Shown here: in pieces, positions 29,475-41,632 of the stretch | Layout of the letters: each line of letters starts with the position of its first letter | Position numbering within the stretch: position 1 is the stretch's first letter | Source of the DNA: Streptomyces cathayae | GTDB lineage: Bacteria > Actinomycetota > Actinomycetes > Streptomycetales > Streptomycetaceae | Direction of reading: 5' to 3' | NCBI RefSeq assembly: GCF_029760955.1 | Contig: NZ_CP121682.1 | Coordinates: 6,510,001-6,574,000, forward strand | Length of the DNA stretch: 64,000 nucleotides | Notes under the pieces: model-generated | Database searches by the model: none | Told to the model about the DNA's origin: nothing | What the model saw: only the letters and a program-made list of their open reading frames with translations | Program-made: the position numbers and the translations under genes

Positions 29475-29542
29475 GTTCTCGGTGTTTCTCGAAGTTCTCG
29501 GGGTTCTCGGGGTTCCTTCAGGGGTTCTTCGAGGTCCTTCGA
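29475..29542 (+). repeat. Degenerate tandem repeat of about 9 bp (GTTCTCGGG)
   Basis: Seven imperfect units begin near 29475, 29484, 29494, 29503, 29512, 29524 and 29533 (GTTCTCGG, GTTTCTCGA, GTTCTCGGG, GTTCTCGG, GTTCCTTCA, GTTCTTCGA, GTCCTTCGA). The period is close to one DNA turn. It lies upstream of the DUF948 gene; TTGACG at 29470-29475 just before it could be a -35. Confidence 0.65.
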
Positions 29543-29579
29543 TGTGGCAGGCGCGTTTCTCAGGGAGCAGGTGCACACA

Positions 29580-30023
29580 GTGTCCGGTGGAGAGGTGGCC
29601 GGAATCCTGGTGGCCGTGTTCTGGGCGATCCTGGTCTCCTTCCTCGCCGTCGCACTGGCGAGGCTGGCCCAGACGCTCCGGGCGACCACCAAGCTCGTGG
29701 CGGACGTGACCGACCAGGCCGTCCCGCTGCTGGCGGACGCCTCCTCGGCGGTGCGCTCCGCGCAGACCCAGATCGAACGGGTCGACGCGATCGCCTCCGA
29801 CGTCCAGGAGGTCACCTCCAACGCCTCCGCGCTGTCGACCACCGTCGCCTCCACCTTCGGCGGCCCGCTGGTCAAGGTCGCCGCCTTCGGCTACGGCGTG
29901 CGCCGGGCCGTCAGCGGCCGCAAGGAGGACACGTCCGCCAGGACACCGGGACGCACCGTGATCGTGGGCCGCGCCGTCCCGGGCATGCGGCGGGCGGGGC
30001 GCACCCGGGGAAAGAAGGACTGA
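29580..30023 (+). CDS. DUF948-type membrane protein (YtxG-like)
   Basis: 147 residues. One N-terminal membrane segment (VAGILVAVFWAILVSFLAVAL) precedes a helical region with regular hydrophobic spacing (KLVADVTDQAVPLLADASSAV, IERVDAIASDVQEVTSNASAL), the pattern of DUF948/YtxG proteins. The C-terminus is basic. Function unknown; related genes sit next to alaS in many actinobacteria. GTG 29580 is chosen (MSGGEVAGIL); GTG 29571, three bases after AGGGAG, is possible. Confidence 0.85.
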   Translation: MSGGEVAGILVAVFWAILVSFLAVALARLAQTLRATTKLVADVTDQAVPLLADASSAVRSAQTQIERVDAIASDVQEVTSNASALSTTVASTFGGPLVKVAAFGYGVRRAVSGRKEDTSARTPGRTVIVGRAVPGMRRAGRTRGKKD

Positions 30024-30030
30024 CGCAGCG

Positions 30031-30402
30031 ATGTTCCGCCGTACCTTCTGGTTCAGCACCGGCGTCGCCGCCGGGGTGTGGGCCACCACCAAGGTCAACC
30101 GCAAGCTGAAGCAGCTGACCCCCGAGAACCTCGCCGTGACCGCGGCGAACAAGGCGCTCGAGGCGGGCGGCCGGCTCAAGGACCGGGCAGTGGACTTCGC
30201 GTTCGACGTCCGCGACAACATGGCCCGGCGCGAGGCCGAACTGACCGACGCCCTCGGCATCGACGCCCCCGCCGACCGGGAACTCCCGGCGGCCCGCCGC
30301 CGCGCCGCCATCGAGAACCACAACAGCCCGAAGAACAACCCCCGGTACGTCGAGGGATCGACGTACCTGACGCACCCGTACAACCGGAATGAGGACCACT
30401 GA
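30031..30402 (+). CDS. Small conserved actinobacterial protein (DUF6167-like)
   Basis: 123 residues. The N-terminus [21 protein letters not shown] could be a short membrane anchor or amphipathic helix; the middle is a charged helix ([23 protein letters not shown]); the end is polar with a conserved-looking [17 protein letters not shown]. Function unknown. It starts 7 bases after the DUF948 gene and its stop shares one base with the alaS start, so the three genes are one transcription unit. Confidence 0.88.
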   Translation: MFRRTFWFSTGVAAGVWATTKVNRKLKQLTPENLAVTAANKALEAGGRLKDRAVDFAFDVRDNMARREAELTDALGIDAPADRELPAARRRAAIENHNSPKNNPRYVEGSTYLTHPYNRNEDH

Positions 30403-33071
30403 TGGAGTCGGCCGAGATCCGCCGCCGCTGGCTGAGCTTCTTCGAGGAGCGCGGGCACACCGTCGTCCCTTCGGCGTCGCTCATCGCGGACGACCCGACT
30501 CTGCTGCTCGTCCCGGCCGGCATGGTGCCCTTCAAGCCCTACTTCCTGGGCGAGGTCAAGCCGCCCTTCGAGCGCGCCACCAGCGTCCAGAAGTGCGTCC
30601 GCACGCCGGACATCGAAGAGGTCGGCAAGACCACCCGGCACGGCACCTTCTTCCAGATGTGCGGCAACTTCTCCTTCGGCGACTACTTCAAGGAAGGCGC
30701 CATCAAGCTCGCCTGGGAGCTGCTCACCAGCTCCCAGGAGCAGGGCGGCTACGGCCTGGACCCCGAGCGTCTGTGGATCACCGTCTACGAGGACGACGAC
30801 GAGGCCGAGCGGATCTGGCGCGACGTCGTCGGTGTGCCCGAGGAACGCATCCAGCGCCTGGGCAAGAAGGACAACTACTGGGACATGGGCGTCCCCGGCC
30901 CCTGCGGTCCCTGCTCCGAGATCAACTACGACCGCGGCCCCGCGTTCGGCGCCGAGGGCGGCCCCGCCGTCAACGACGAGCGGTACGTGGAGATCTGGAA
31001 CCTCGTCTTCATGCAGTACGAGCGGGGCGAGGGTCCGGGCAAGGACTACCCGATCCTCGGGGACCTGCCGAGCCAGAACATCGACACGGGCCTCGGCCTG
31101 GAGCGGCTCGCCATGATTCTGCAGGACGTGCAGAACATGTACGAGATCGACACCTCCATGGCCGTCATCAAGAAGGCCACCGAGCTGACGGGCGTGGCCT
31201 ACGGCGACACCCAGGCCTCCGACGTCTCGCTGCGCGTGGTCACCGACCACATGCGCACCTCCGTGATGCTCATCGGCGACGGTGTCACCCCCGGCAACGA
31301 GGGCCGCGGCTACGTGCTGCGCCGCATCATGCGCCGCGCCATCCGCACCATGCGCCTGCTCGGCGCCGCCGGCCCGGTCGTCAAGGACCTCATCGACGTC
31401 GTGATCGAGATGATGGGGCAGCAGTACCCCGAGCTGCTCACCGACCGCGAGCGGATCGAGAAGGTCGCCGTCGCCGAGGAGAACGCCTTCCTCAAGACGC
31501 TGAAGGCCGGCACCAACATCCTCGACACCGCCGTCACCGAGACCAAGCAGTCCGGTGGCACGGTCCTGGCCGGCGACAAGGCCTTCCTGCTCCACGACAC
31601 CTGGGGCTTCCCGATCGACCTCACCCTGGAGATGGCCGCCGAGCAGGGGCTGTCCGTGGACGAGGACGGCTTCCGACGGCTGATGAAGGAGCAGCGGGAG
31701 CGGGCCAAGGCCGACGCCCGGGCCAAGAAGACCGGCCACGCCGACCTCGGCGCCTACCGTGAGATCGCCGACCGGGCCGGCGCCACCGACTTCACCGGCT
31801 ACACCGACACCGAGGGCGAGTCCACCGTCGTGGGCATCCTCGTCGACGGTGTCTCCTCACCGGCCGCCACCGAGGGCGACGAGGTGGAGATCGTCCTCGA
31901 CCGCACCCCGTTCTACGCCGAGGGCGGCGGCCAGATCGGCGACACCGGCCGGATCAGGGCCGACTCCGGTGCCGTCATCGAGGTCCGCGACTGCCAGAAG
32001 CCGGTTCCGGGCGTGTACGTCCACAAGGGCGTCGTCCAGGTCGGCGAGGTGACCGTCGGCGCCAAGGCCCACGCCTCCATCGACGACCGCCGTCGCAAGG
32101 CCATCGCCCGCGCCCACTCCGCCACCCACCTCACCCACCAGGCCCTGCGCGACGCCCTCGGCCCGACGGCCGCCCAGGCCGGTTCCGAGAACCAGCCCGG
32201 CCGCTTCCGCTTCGACTTCGGCGCGCCGTCCGCCGTTCCGACGGCCGTGATGACCGACGTCGAGCAGAAGATCAACGAGGTGCTCGCCCGCGACCTCGAC
32301 GTGCGTGCCGACGTCATGGGGATCGACGAGGCCAGGAAGCAGGGAGCCATCGCCGAGTTCGGCGAGAAGTACGGCGAGCGCGTGCGCGTGGTGACCATCG
32401 GCGACTTCTCCAAGGAGCTGTGCGGCGGCACCCACGTGCACAACACCGCCCAGCTCGGCCTGGTCAAGCTGCTCGGCGAGTCCTCCATCGGCTCCGGCGT
32501 GCGCCGCATCGAGGCCCTGGTCGGCGTGGACGCCTACCACTTCCTCGCCCGTGAGCACACGGTCGTCGCCCAGCTCCAGGAGCTGATCAAGGGCCGCCCG
32601 GAGGAGCTCCCGGAGAAGGTCTCCGCCATGCTCGGCAAGCTCAAGGACGCCGAGAAGGAGATCGAGAAGTTCCGCGCCGAGAAGGTGCTCCAGGCCGCCG
32701 GAGGCCTCGCCGAGTCCGCCAAGGACGTCCACGGGGTCGCCCTGGTGACCGGCCAGGTCCCGGACGGCACCGGCGCCGACGACCTGCGCAAGCTGGTGCT
32801 GGACGTACGCGGCCGCATCCAGGGGGGCCGGGCCGCCGTCGTCGCCCTGTTCACGGTCAACAACGGCAAGCCCCTCACCGTGATCGCCACCAACGAGGCC
32901 GCCCGCGAGCGCGGTCTCAAGGCCGGTGACCTGGTCCGCACGGCCGCCAAGACCCTCGGCGGCGGTGGCGGCGGCAAGCCGGACGTCGCCCAGGGCGGCG
33001 GCCAGAACCCGGCCGCCGTAGGGGAAGCCGTCGACGCCGTCGAGCGGCTCGTGGCGGACACGGCCAAGTGA
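30402..33071 (+). CDS. alaS: Alanine--tRNA ligase
   Basis: 889 residues. Class II catalytic core ([33 protein letters not shown]), then the editing domain with zinc ligands [11 protein letters not shown] (HxxxH) and CGGTHVHNT, then the coiled coil and C-Ala domain ending [18 protein letters not shown] 30402 shares a base with the preceding stop. The stop overlaps ruvX by GTGA. Confidence 0.98.
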   Translation: MESAEIRRRWLSFFEERGHTVVPSASLIADDPTLLLVPAGMVPFKPYFLGEVKPPFERATSVQKCVRTPDIEEVGKTTRHGTFFQMCGNFSFGDYFKEGAIKLAWELLTSSQEQGGYGLDPERLWITVYEDDDEAERIWRDVVGVPEERIQRLGKKDNYWDMGVPGPCGPCSEINYDRGPAFGAEGGPAVNDERYVEIWNLVFMQYERGEGPGKDYPILGDLPSQNIDTGLGLERLAMILQDVQNMYEIDTSMAVIKKATELTGVAYGDTQASDVSLRVVTDHMRTSVMLIGDGVTPGNEGRGYVLRRIMRRAIRTMRLLGAAGPVVKDLIDVVIEMMGQQYPELLTDRERIEKVAVAEENAFLKTLKAGTNILDTAVTETKQSGGTVLAGDKAFLLHDTWGFPIDLTLEMAAEQGLSVDEDGFRRLMKEQRERAKADARAKKTGHADLGAYREIADRAGATDFTGYTDTEGESTVVGILVDGVSSPAATEGDEVEIVLDRTPFYAEGGGQIGDTGRIRADSGAVIEVRDCQKPVPGVYVHKGVVQVGEVTVGAKAHASIDDRRRKAIARAHSATHLTHQALRDALGPTAAQAGSENQPGRFRFDFGAPSAVPTAVMTDVEQKINEVLARDLDVRADVMGIDEARKQGAIAEFGEKYGERVRVVTIGDFSKELCGGTHVHNTAQLGLVKLLGESSIGSGVRRIEALVGVDAYHFLAREHTVVAQLQELIKGRPEELPEKVSAMLGKLKDAEKEIEKFRAEKVLQAAGGLAESAKDVHGVALVTGQVPDGTGADDLRKLVLDVRGRIQGGRAAVVALFTVNNGKPLTVIATNEAARERGLKAGDLVRTAAKTLGGGGGGKPDVAQGGGQNPAAVGEAVDAVERLVADTAK

Positions 33072-33559
33072 GCGAGCCCGTGGCCGGCCCCGCGATGCGC
33101 CGAGGGCGCCGGCTCGCGATCGATGTCGGGGACGCCCGTATCGGGGTCGCCTCGTGCGACCCCGACGGGATCCTCGCCACCCCGGTCGAGACGGTCCCCG
33201 GCCGGGACGTCCCGGCGGCTCACCGGCGCCTTCGGCAGCTCGTCGAGGAGTACGAGCCGATCGAGGTCGTCGTCGGACTCCCTCGCTCCCTCAAGGGGGG
33301 CGAGGGCCCCGCCGCGGCCAAGGTCCGCGGCTTCACCCAGGAGCTGGCCCGCCGGATCGCGCCGGTTCCGGTGCGGCTCGTGGACGAGCGCATGACCACG
33401 GTGTCGGCGAGTCAGGGGCTGCGTGCCTCGGGCGTGAAGTCCAAGAAGGGACGCTCCGTCATCGACCAGGCCGCCGCGGTGATCATCCTCCAGCAGGCAC
33501 TCGAATCCGAACGGGTGTCGGGCAACCCACCTGGTGAGGGCGTCGAAGTGGTCATCTGA
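33068..33559 (+). CDS. ruvX: RuvX/YqgF-type RNase H-fold nuclease
   Basis: 163 residues. The RNase H-like core is clear: [17 protein letters not shown] with the first catalytic aspartate, [25 protein letters not shown] and the terminal acidic [13 protein letters not shown]. The family processes 16S rRNA ends and is also proposed to be a Holliday junction resolvase. Coupled to alaS by a four-base overlap and followed by mltG, a widespread order. Confidence 0.95.
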   Translation: MSEPVAGPAMRRGRRLAIDVGDARIGVASCDPDGILATPVETVPGRDVPAAHRRLRQLVEEYEPIEVVVGLPRSLKGGEGPAAAKVRGFTQELARRIAPVPVRLVDERMTTVSASQGLRASGVKSKKGRSVIDQAAAVIILQQALESERVSGNPPGEGVEVVI

Positions 33560-33683
33560 TCGCGGTGCGGTAACGTTCCGCGCGATGCGGTGGCGTTCGA
33601 ACAGCCGCCGCACAGAGAGAGGCGGGACGGGTCCCGGCGCCCCCACAGCCGCGCGACCGCCGCCTCGTGGCTCTAGGGGATCG

Positions 33684-35468
33684 ATGACTGAGTATGGCCG
33701 GGGCCAAGGCTCCGAACCGTGGCACCCGGACGACCCGCTGTACGGCGACAGCGGGTGGACCGGGCAGCAGGCCCAGCAGGCCCAGCCGGGTCAGCAGTCC
33801 CCCTACGAGGGCCAGGCGCAGCATTACCCGCAGCAGCAGGCGCAGCAGCAGTACGGTGACTGGGGCGGTGCCGGGCAGGGCGGATACGGCCAGCAGCAGT
33901 ATCCGCAGCAGCACGACCAGCAGCAGCACGACCAGCAGCAGTACGGTCAGCAGCAGTACGACCAGCAGTACGCCCCCCAGCAGATGCAGCAGCCCGGACA
34001 GCAGCCGTACGACACCGGCGGCTGGCACACCGGTGCCCAGCCGCAGGACCCGTACGCGGCGGCCGATCCGACGGACCCGTACGGGCAGCAGGGCGGTGCG
34101 CACGGCGCCCAGCAGTCCGACCACTACGGCACGCCGGAGGCCTATCCGCCGCCGGAACCCCCGGCCCACCGCAACGCCGAGCCCGAGCGGCGGCCGGAGC
34201 GGGAGGCGGACCCGGAGCCGGACACCGACTGGGACCCCGGCCCCGACCAGGGCGAACACGCCTTCTTCTCGGACACCGGCGATGACGCCGACGACGCCGA
34301 CGACGCCGACGACGATTCCGGCGCTCGCCGCGGCCGTGGCGAGCGCCGCGGCAAGGGTGGCAAGGGCGCCAAGGCCGACAAGGGCAAGAAGCGGCGCAAC
34401 GGAACCGCCTGCCTCGTGGTGGTGCTGGTCCTCGGCGGCGGTCTGGTCGGTGTGAGCTACTTCGGCTGGCAGTTCTTCCAGGATCGTTTCGGCAGCGCCC
34501 CGGACTTCGCGGGCGACGGGAACGGCGAGCAGGTCACCGTGGTGATCCCCAAGGGGGCGGGCGGATACGCCATCGGCCAGGTGCTCAAGAAGGAAGGCGT
34601 GGTCAAGAGCGTCGACGCCTTCGTCGCCGCCCAGCAGGGCAACCCGAACGGCGGCACGATCCAGGACGGCGTCTACACGCTCGAGAAGGAGATGTCGGCC
34701 GACGCCGCCGTCGAGCTCATGCTCAGCCCGAAGAGCCGCGACAACCTGATCATCGCCGAGGGCCTGCGCAACGGCGCCGTCTACGAACTCATCGACAAAC
34801 GTCTCAAGCTCGACGAGGGCACCACCGAGAAGGTCGCCGAGAAGGACTGGCAGAAGCTCGGTCTGCCCGACTGGGCGGTGAACGACGGGGACGTCAAGGA
34901 CCCGCTGGAGGGCTTCCTCTACCCGTCCAGCTACGCGGTGGGCAAGGGCGCGAAGCCCGCGGACGTGCTGAAGGAGATGGTGGGCCGGGCCACCGACAAG
35001 TACGAGGGGCTGCAGTTCCCGGAGAAGGCCGAGAGCCTCGGCCTCGAGGGGCCGTGGGAGCTGGTCACGGTCGCGAGTCTGGTGCAGGCCGAGGGCAAGA
35101 CCCACGACGACTTCCGCAAGATGTCCGAGGTCATCTACAACCGCCTCAAGCCCACCAACACCGAGACCAACCAACTGCTGCAGTTCGACTCGACGTACAA
35201 CTACCTGCAGAAGCAAAGCAACATCCACATCAGCGAGTCCGCGATCAACAGCAACAAGGACCCGTACAACACCTACACGCGCAAGGGCCTGCCGCCCGGT
35301 CCCATCGGCAACCCCGGGGACGACGCGCTGACCGCGGCGCTGAAGCCGACGAAGGACGGCTGGATCTACTTCGTGGCCACCGACGGAATAAGCAAGACCG
35401 AGTTCGCGAGGACGCACGACGATTTTCTGAAGCTGAAGGACAAGTTCGATGCCAGCTCGGGCAACTGA
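33684..35468 (+). CDS. mltG: Endolytic murein transglycosylase MltG with Q/Y-rich cytoplasmic domain
   Basis: 594 residues, much longer than E. coli MltG (340). Residues about 18-115 are a Q/G/Y-rich low-complexity region (for example QQHDQQQHDQQQYGQQQYDQ), then an acidic stretch from a 9-bp DNA repeat (DDADDADDADDD) and a lysine/glycine-rich patch. One membrane segment (about 238-262, TACLVVVLVLGGGLVGVSYF) leads to the outside YceG domain, with the catalytic glutamate in SLVQAEGKTHDDF (about 469) and the FDSTYNYLQ motif. It cuts new glycan strands. ATG 33684 (MTEYGRGQ) is chosen. The 3' end overlaps aroE by 20 bases. Confidence 0.94.
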   Translation: MTEYGRGQGSEPWHPDDPLYGDSGWTGQQAQQAQPGQQSPYEGQAQHYPQQQAQQQYGDWGGAGQGGYGQQQYPQQHDQQQHDQQQYGQQQYDQQYAPQQMQQPGQQPYDTGGWHTGAQPQDPYAAADPTDPYGQQGGAHGAQQSDHYGTPEAYPPPEPPAHRNAEPERRPEREADPEPDTDWDPGPDQGEHAFFSDTGDDADDADDADDDSGARRGRGERRGKGGKGAKADKGKKRRNGTACLVVVLVLGGGLVGVSYFGWQFFQDRFGSAPDFAGDGNGEQVTVVIPKGAGGYAIGQVLKKEGVVKSVDAFVAAQQGNPNGGTIQDGVYTLEKEMSADAAVELMLSPKSRDNLIIAEGLRNGAVYELIDKRLKLDEGTTEKVAEKDWQKLGLPDWAVNDGDVKDPLEGFLYPSSYAVGKGAKPADVLKEMVGRATDKYEGLQFPEKAESLGLEGPWELVTVASLVQAEGKTHDDFRKMSEVIYNRLKPTNTETNQLLQFDSTYNYLQKQSNIHISESAINSNKDPYNTYTRKGLPPGPIGNPGDDALTAALKPTKDGWIYFVATDGISKTEFARTHDDFLKLKDKFDASSGN

Positions 35469-36288
35469 CCGTCGCCGCGCCGCCGTGCTCGGCTCGCCGA
35501 TCGCCCATTCCCTCTCCCCGGTGCTGCACCGTGCCGCGTACGCGGAGCTGGGGCTGAGGGAGTGGACGTACGACCGGTTCGAGATCGACGAGCAGGCCCT
35601 GCCGGGCTTCTTCGGGACGCTCGGACCCGAGTGGGCGGGGCTGTCGCTGACCATGCCGCTGAAGCGGGCCGTGATCCCGTTGCTGGACGGCATCAGTGAG
35701 ACCGCCGCGTCCGTCGACGCGGTCAACACCGTCGTGTTCGCGGAGGACGGCCGCCGGACCGGCGACAACACCGACATCCCCGGCATGGTCGCGGCCCTGC
35801 GCGAGCACGGCATCGAGAAGGTGGACACCGCGGCCGTCCTCGGCGCCGGAGCCACCGCCTCGTCCGCGCTGGCCGCGCTGGCGCGGATCTGCACGGGCGA
35901 GGTCTCCGTCTACGTCCGCAGCGCGGCCCGCGCCGCCGAGATGCGGCAGTGGGCCGAACGGCTCGGCGTCGCGGTGCGCATCGTCGACTGGACCGACGCC
36001 GAGCAGGCCCTGGACGCTCCGCTGGTGATCGCCACCACCCCGGCGGGCGTCACCGACACCCTCGCCCACGCCGTACCGGAACGCCCCGCGGCCCTCTTCG
36101 ACGTGCTCTACGACCCCTGGCCGACCGCCCTCGCGGCCCGCTGGTCGGCGTCCGGCGGCGCCGTGGTCGGCGGGCTCGACCTGCTGGTGCACCAGGCGGT
36201 GCTCCAGGTCGAGCAGATGACGGGGCGCTCCCCGGCCCCGGTGGCCGTCATGCGCGAAGCGGGCGAACGCGCCCTCGCGGCCCGATAG
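35449..36288 (+). CDS. aroE: Shikimate dehydrogenase
   Basis: 279 residues. Reduces 3-dehydroshikimate with NADPH. The shikimate site GSPIAHSLSPVLHRAAY, the catalytic lysine in LTMPLKRAVIP, GDNTDIPG and the dinucleotide loop VLGAGATASSALA are visible. ATG 35449 lies inside the end of mltG (20-base overlap). The 217 bases between aroE and aroC show no coding. Confidence 0.96.
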   Translation: MPARATDRRRAAVLGSPIAHSLSPVLHRAAYAELGLREWTYDRFEIDEQALPGFFGTLGPEWAGLSLTMPLKRAVIPLLDGISETAASVDAVNTVVFAEDGRRTGDNTDIPGMVAALREHGIEKVDTAAVLGAGATASSALAALARICTGEVSVYVRSAARAAEMRQWAERLGVAVRIVDWTDAEQALDAPLVIATTPAGVTDTLAHAVPERPAALFDVLYDPWPTALAARWSASGGAVVGGLDLLVHQAVLQVEQMTGRSPAPVAVMREAGERALAAR

Positions 36289-36505
36289 GGCCCAGTCCCG
36301 GTCCAGCAGGGCCGCGGGGCCGACTTCCCCGGGGCCCGAGCTCCGTCCCGGCCCGTCCGTCTGATGGACCGGCGGCCGGACACACCGCCCGAACGTGGGA
36401 GGATCGGAGACGGCGGGCGGGGGCCGCGCACCCCGTCGTGCCGTAGCCGTACGCGAGGACACGCGTGCGCAGAGCAGACCAGGGCGCGAGTACCGAGGAG
36501 CACCG

Positions 36506-39290
<2,785 letters not shown>

Positions 39291-39298
39291 CTCCCGGA

Positions 39299-39332
39299 CC
39301 CGATCGCCGGACCATTGGGTCCGGCGATCGGG
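39299..39332 (+). terminator. Terminator of the aroC-aroK-aroB operon
   Basis: A 15-bp perfect stem CCCGATCGCCGGACC / GGTCCGGCGATCGGG with loop ATTG, starting 8 bases after the aroB stop. Confidence 0.8.
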
Positions 39333-39503
39333 CACTCGGCGACACCCTTGGCCGTTCACCCGACAACGGCAGTGGGCCGTACCGTTCGAACGGCCGCCCC
39401 GACGCTCTAGGGTGGGGGGAGAGCGGGGGCCCACCCTGCCTTCAGTGCTTGTCGCCTGTGGCGAGTGAACCGAGCCCAGCAGACCGAGACGGAGTGGCAC
39501 CGG

Positions 39504-40376
39504 ATGCAGCACGCAGTGGGTTCTCCGCTGCCGCCGCCCCACCGACCGGGGCACGGACCGGCCGACGGCTGGTCACCGGCCGCACACCACCCGGGAGCGC
39601 ACCAGGGGCCCGCCCCGGTGCCCCCACCACCTCCAGTCCCTCCGGCTCCGGGATACCCCGCTCCCCCGCCCGGGCCGGTGCCCCGGCCCGCGGGCGTTCC
39701 GCGGGCCGGGCATCCCTCGGTTCCGCCGCCGGAGACCACCGGTCATGTGCGGCTGCCGCCCGGCGGCCCCGTGGCCGTGCCCAGCGTCCCGCAGGCCCCC
39801 GCGGCCCCCGACCCGGCCGGTACGACCCTCGCGGTGCTGCTCATAGGCCCGGCGGGGGCGGGGAAGACCAGCGTCGCCAAGTACTGGGCGGACCACCGCC
39901 GGGTGCCGACCGCGCACATCAGCCTGGACGACGTACGGGAGTGGGTGCGGTCGGGTTTCGCCGATCCGCAGACCGGGTGGAACGACCACTCGGAGGCGCA
40001 GTACCGGCTGGCCCGCCGCACCTGTGGCTTCGCCGCGCGCAACTTCCTCGCCAACGGCATCTCCTGCATCCTCGACGACGCCGTCTTCCCCGACCGCCCC
40101 GTCGTCGGCCTCGGTGGCTGGAAACGGCATGTGGGGCCGGGCCTGCTGCCCGTCGTCCTGCTGCCGGGCCTGGACATCGTCCTGGAACGCAACGCGGAGC
40201 GGTCCGGCAACCGCCGCCTCGGCGACGAGGAGGTCGCCCGCATCCACGGCCGCATGGCCGGCTGGTACGGCTCCGGCCTCCCGATCATCGACAACTCCCA
40301 GCTCGGCATACCGGAGACGGCCGCGGTCCTGGACGACGTCCTGGCCCGGTCCATCGCCAGCCCTCCGGCCTGGTGA
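39504..40376 (+). CDS. Proline-rich P-loop ATPase/kinase of unknown substrate
   Basis: 290 residues. The first about 105 residues are proline-rich and probably disordered (APVPPPPPVPPAPGYPAPPP). The remainder is a small P-loop NTPase of the AAA_33/zeta-kinase type: Walker A GPAGAGKTS (about 115), ISLDDVREWVRSGF (as after kinases that use a small substrate), and an arginine/glutamate-rich VLERNAERSGNRRL lid. I cannot name the substrate. It follows the aro operon but behind a strong terminator. ATG 39504 (MQHAVGSPL) follows GGAG; GTG 39465 would add 13 residues. Confidence 0.85.
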   Translation: MQHAVGSPLPPPHRPGHGPADGWSPAAHHPGAHQGPAPVPPPPPVPPAPGYPAPPPGPVPRPAGVPRAGHPSVPPPETTGHVRLPPGGPVAVPSVPQAPAAPDPAGTTLAVLLIGPAGAGKTSVAKYWADHRRVPTAHISLDDVREWVRSGFADPQTGWNDHSEAQYRLARRTCGFAARNFLANGISCILDDAVFPDRPVVGLGGWKRHVGPGLLPVVLLPGLDIVLERNAERSGNRRLGDEEVARIHGRMAGWYGSGLPIIDNSQLGIPETAAVLDDVLARSIASPPAW

Positions 40377-40456
40377 ACCCCGCCCCACGGCGCCGCCGCC
40401 CCCGGGCCGGCCCGCCCACTCGGACCTCTCGACCGGCGGTATCCGGCCATCGCTCA

Positions 40457-40469
40457 TAGGCTCGGGTCA
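40457..40469 (+). promoter_or_regulatory. Putative -10 box (TAGGCT) for the leaderless M24 gene
   Basis: TAGGCT at 40457-40462 ends 6 bases before ATG 40469, with no ribosome binding site. No good -35 is seen. Confidence 0.4.
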
Positions 40470-41575
40470 TGTCTGAGGTGTACGCGGTCCGCCGGACGCG
40501 GCTGAGGGAGTGCTGCAACGCGGGCGGCAGCGCGGCGGCGCTGGTGTCCCGGCCCGCCAACGTCCGCTACCTCGCGGGCGCCGTCCCCGAGGACACCGTG
40601 CTGCTGCTGGGCCCGGCCGAGGACCTGCTGGTGTGCGCCGCGCCCCTCGACGACCGCTTCCCGCAGGCCCGGCCCGACGAGGTGCTGCGTGTTCACGTCG
40701 TACCGGGGGACGGCGGCGATCCGGCCGCCCTGGCCGCCGGTCTCGCCGCCGCCCAGGGCGCCGACTCCCTGGCCGTCGAGGAGCACCACCTCACCGTGGC
40801 CCGGCACCGCGCCCTGGGCTCGGCCGCCCCCCGGCTGCGGCTGGCCGACGTCGGAACAGCGGTCGAGCAGCTCCGGGTGGTCAAGGACGAGGAGGAGATC
40901 TCCTGTCTGCGCATCGGCGCGGAGATCGCCGACCAGGCCCTGGGCGAGCTGCTGGAGTCGATCCTCGTCGGCCGCACCGAGCGGCATCTCGCGCTGGAGC
41001 TGGAGCGCCGGCTGGTCGACCACGGCGCCGACGGCCCCGCCTTCGCCACCTCCGTCGCCACCGGCCCGAACTCCGGGCGGCCCGGCCACCGGCCCACGGA
41101 CCGGCGGGTGGAGGAGGGCGACTTCCTCTCCGTCTGTCTCGGCGCCGCCTACCGCGGATACCGCTGCGCGATCGGCCGTACGTTCGTCATCGGCACCGCC
41201 CCCGCGGACTGGCAGATCGAGCTGTACGACCTCGTCTTCACCGCTCAGCGGGCCGGACGGGAGTCCCTCGTGCCCGGCGCCGCCTGCCGTGACGTGGACC
41301 GCGCGGCCCGCCAGGTGCTGGACGGGGCCGGGTACGCCGAGGCCCTTCCGGCCGTCACCGGACACGGAGTCGGGCTCGAAATCGACGAGGACCCGCGAAT
41401 GACCCCGGCGGCCATGGGTAAACTGGACGCTTGTGTGCCGGTCACCGTCGAACCAGGGGTTCACCTCCCGGGCCGGGGCGGTGTCCGGATCGATGACACG
41501 CTCGTCGTACGCCCCGAGGCGGACGGCGGACCCGAGCTACTCACCATCACGACCAAGGAGCTGCTGGCGCTCTAG
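40469..41575 (+). CDS. M24 (Xaa-Pro aminopeptidase-like) protein with degenerate metal site
   Basis: 368 residues with the creatinase N-terminal domain and the M24 pita-bread fold. Compared with active PepQ-type enzymes, the two bridging aspartates are replaced: the VxDxG position reads SVCLG and the (S/Y)SDxTRT position reads RCAIGRT. The first histidine is kept (VTGHGVGLE), the second, usually HEEP, reads DEDP. The first glutamate is kept (VTVEPGVH), and the last is Asp (VRIDDTLVV). Most of the metal ligands are therefore missing or changed. It could be a pseudo-enzyme. Adjacent efp is a usual neighbour of pepQ. Confidence 0.88.
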   Translation: MSEVYAVRRTRLRECCNAGGSAAALVSRPANVRYLAGAVPEDTVLLLGPAEDLLVCAAPLDDRFPQARPDEVLRVHVVPGDGGDPAALAAGLAAAQGADSLAVEEHHLTVARHRALGSAAPRLRLADVGTAVEQLRVVKDEEEISCLRIGAEIADQALGELLESILVGRTERHLALELERRLVDHGADGPAFATSVATGPNSGRPGHRPTDRRVEEGDFLSVCLGAAYRGYRCAIGRTFVIGTAPADWQIELYDLVFTAQRAGRESLVPGAACRDVDRAARQVLDGAGYAEALPAVTGHGVGLEIDEDPRMTPAAMGKLDACVPVTVEPGVHLPGRGGVRIDDTLVVRPEADGGPELLTITTKELLAL

Positions 41576-41632
41576 CCTCGCGCCGAGCGCCGGCCCCGGG
41601 TCGTCTCACGTCAGTCCAGGAGATTCCGCAAC

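Noticed and set aside
34280..34322. GACGCCGAC tandem repeat in mltG as a possible mobile or CRISPR repeat
   Set aside because: A 9-bp coding microsatellite that gives DDA repeats; no spacers.
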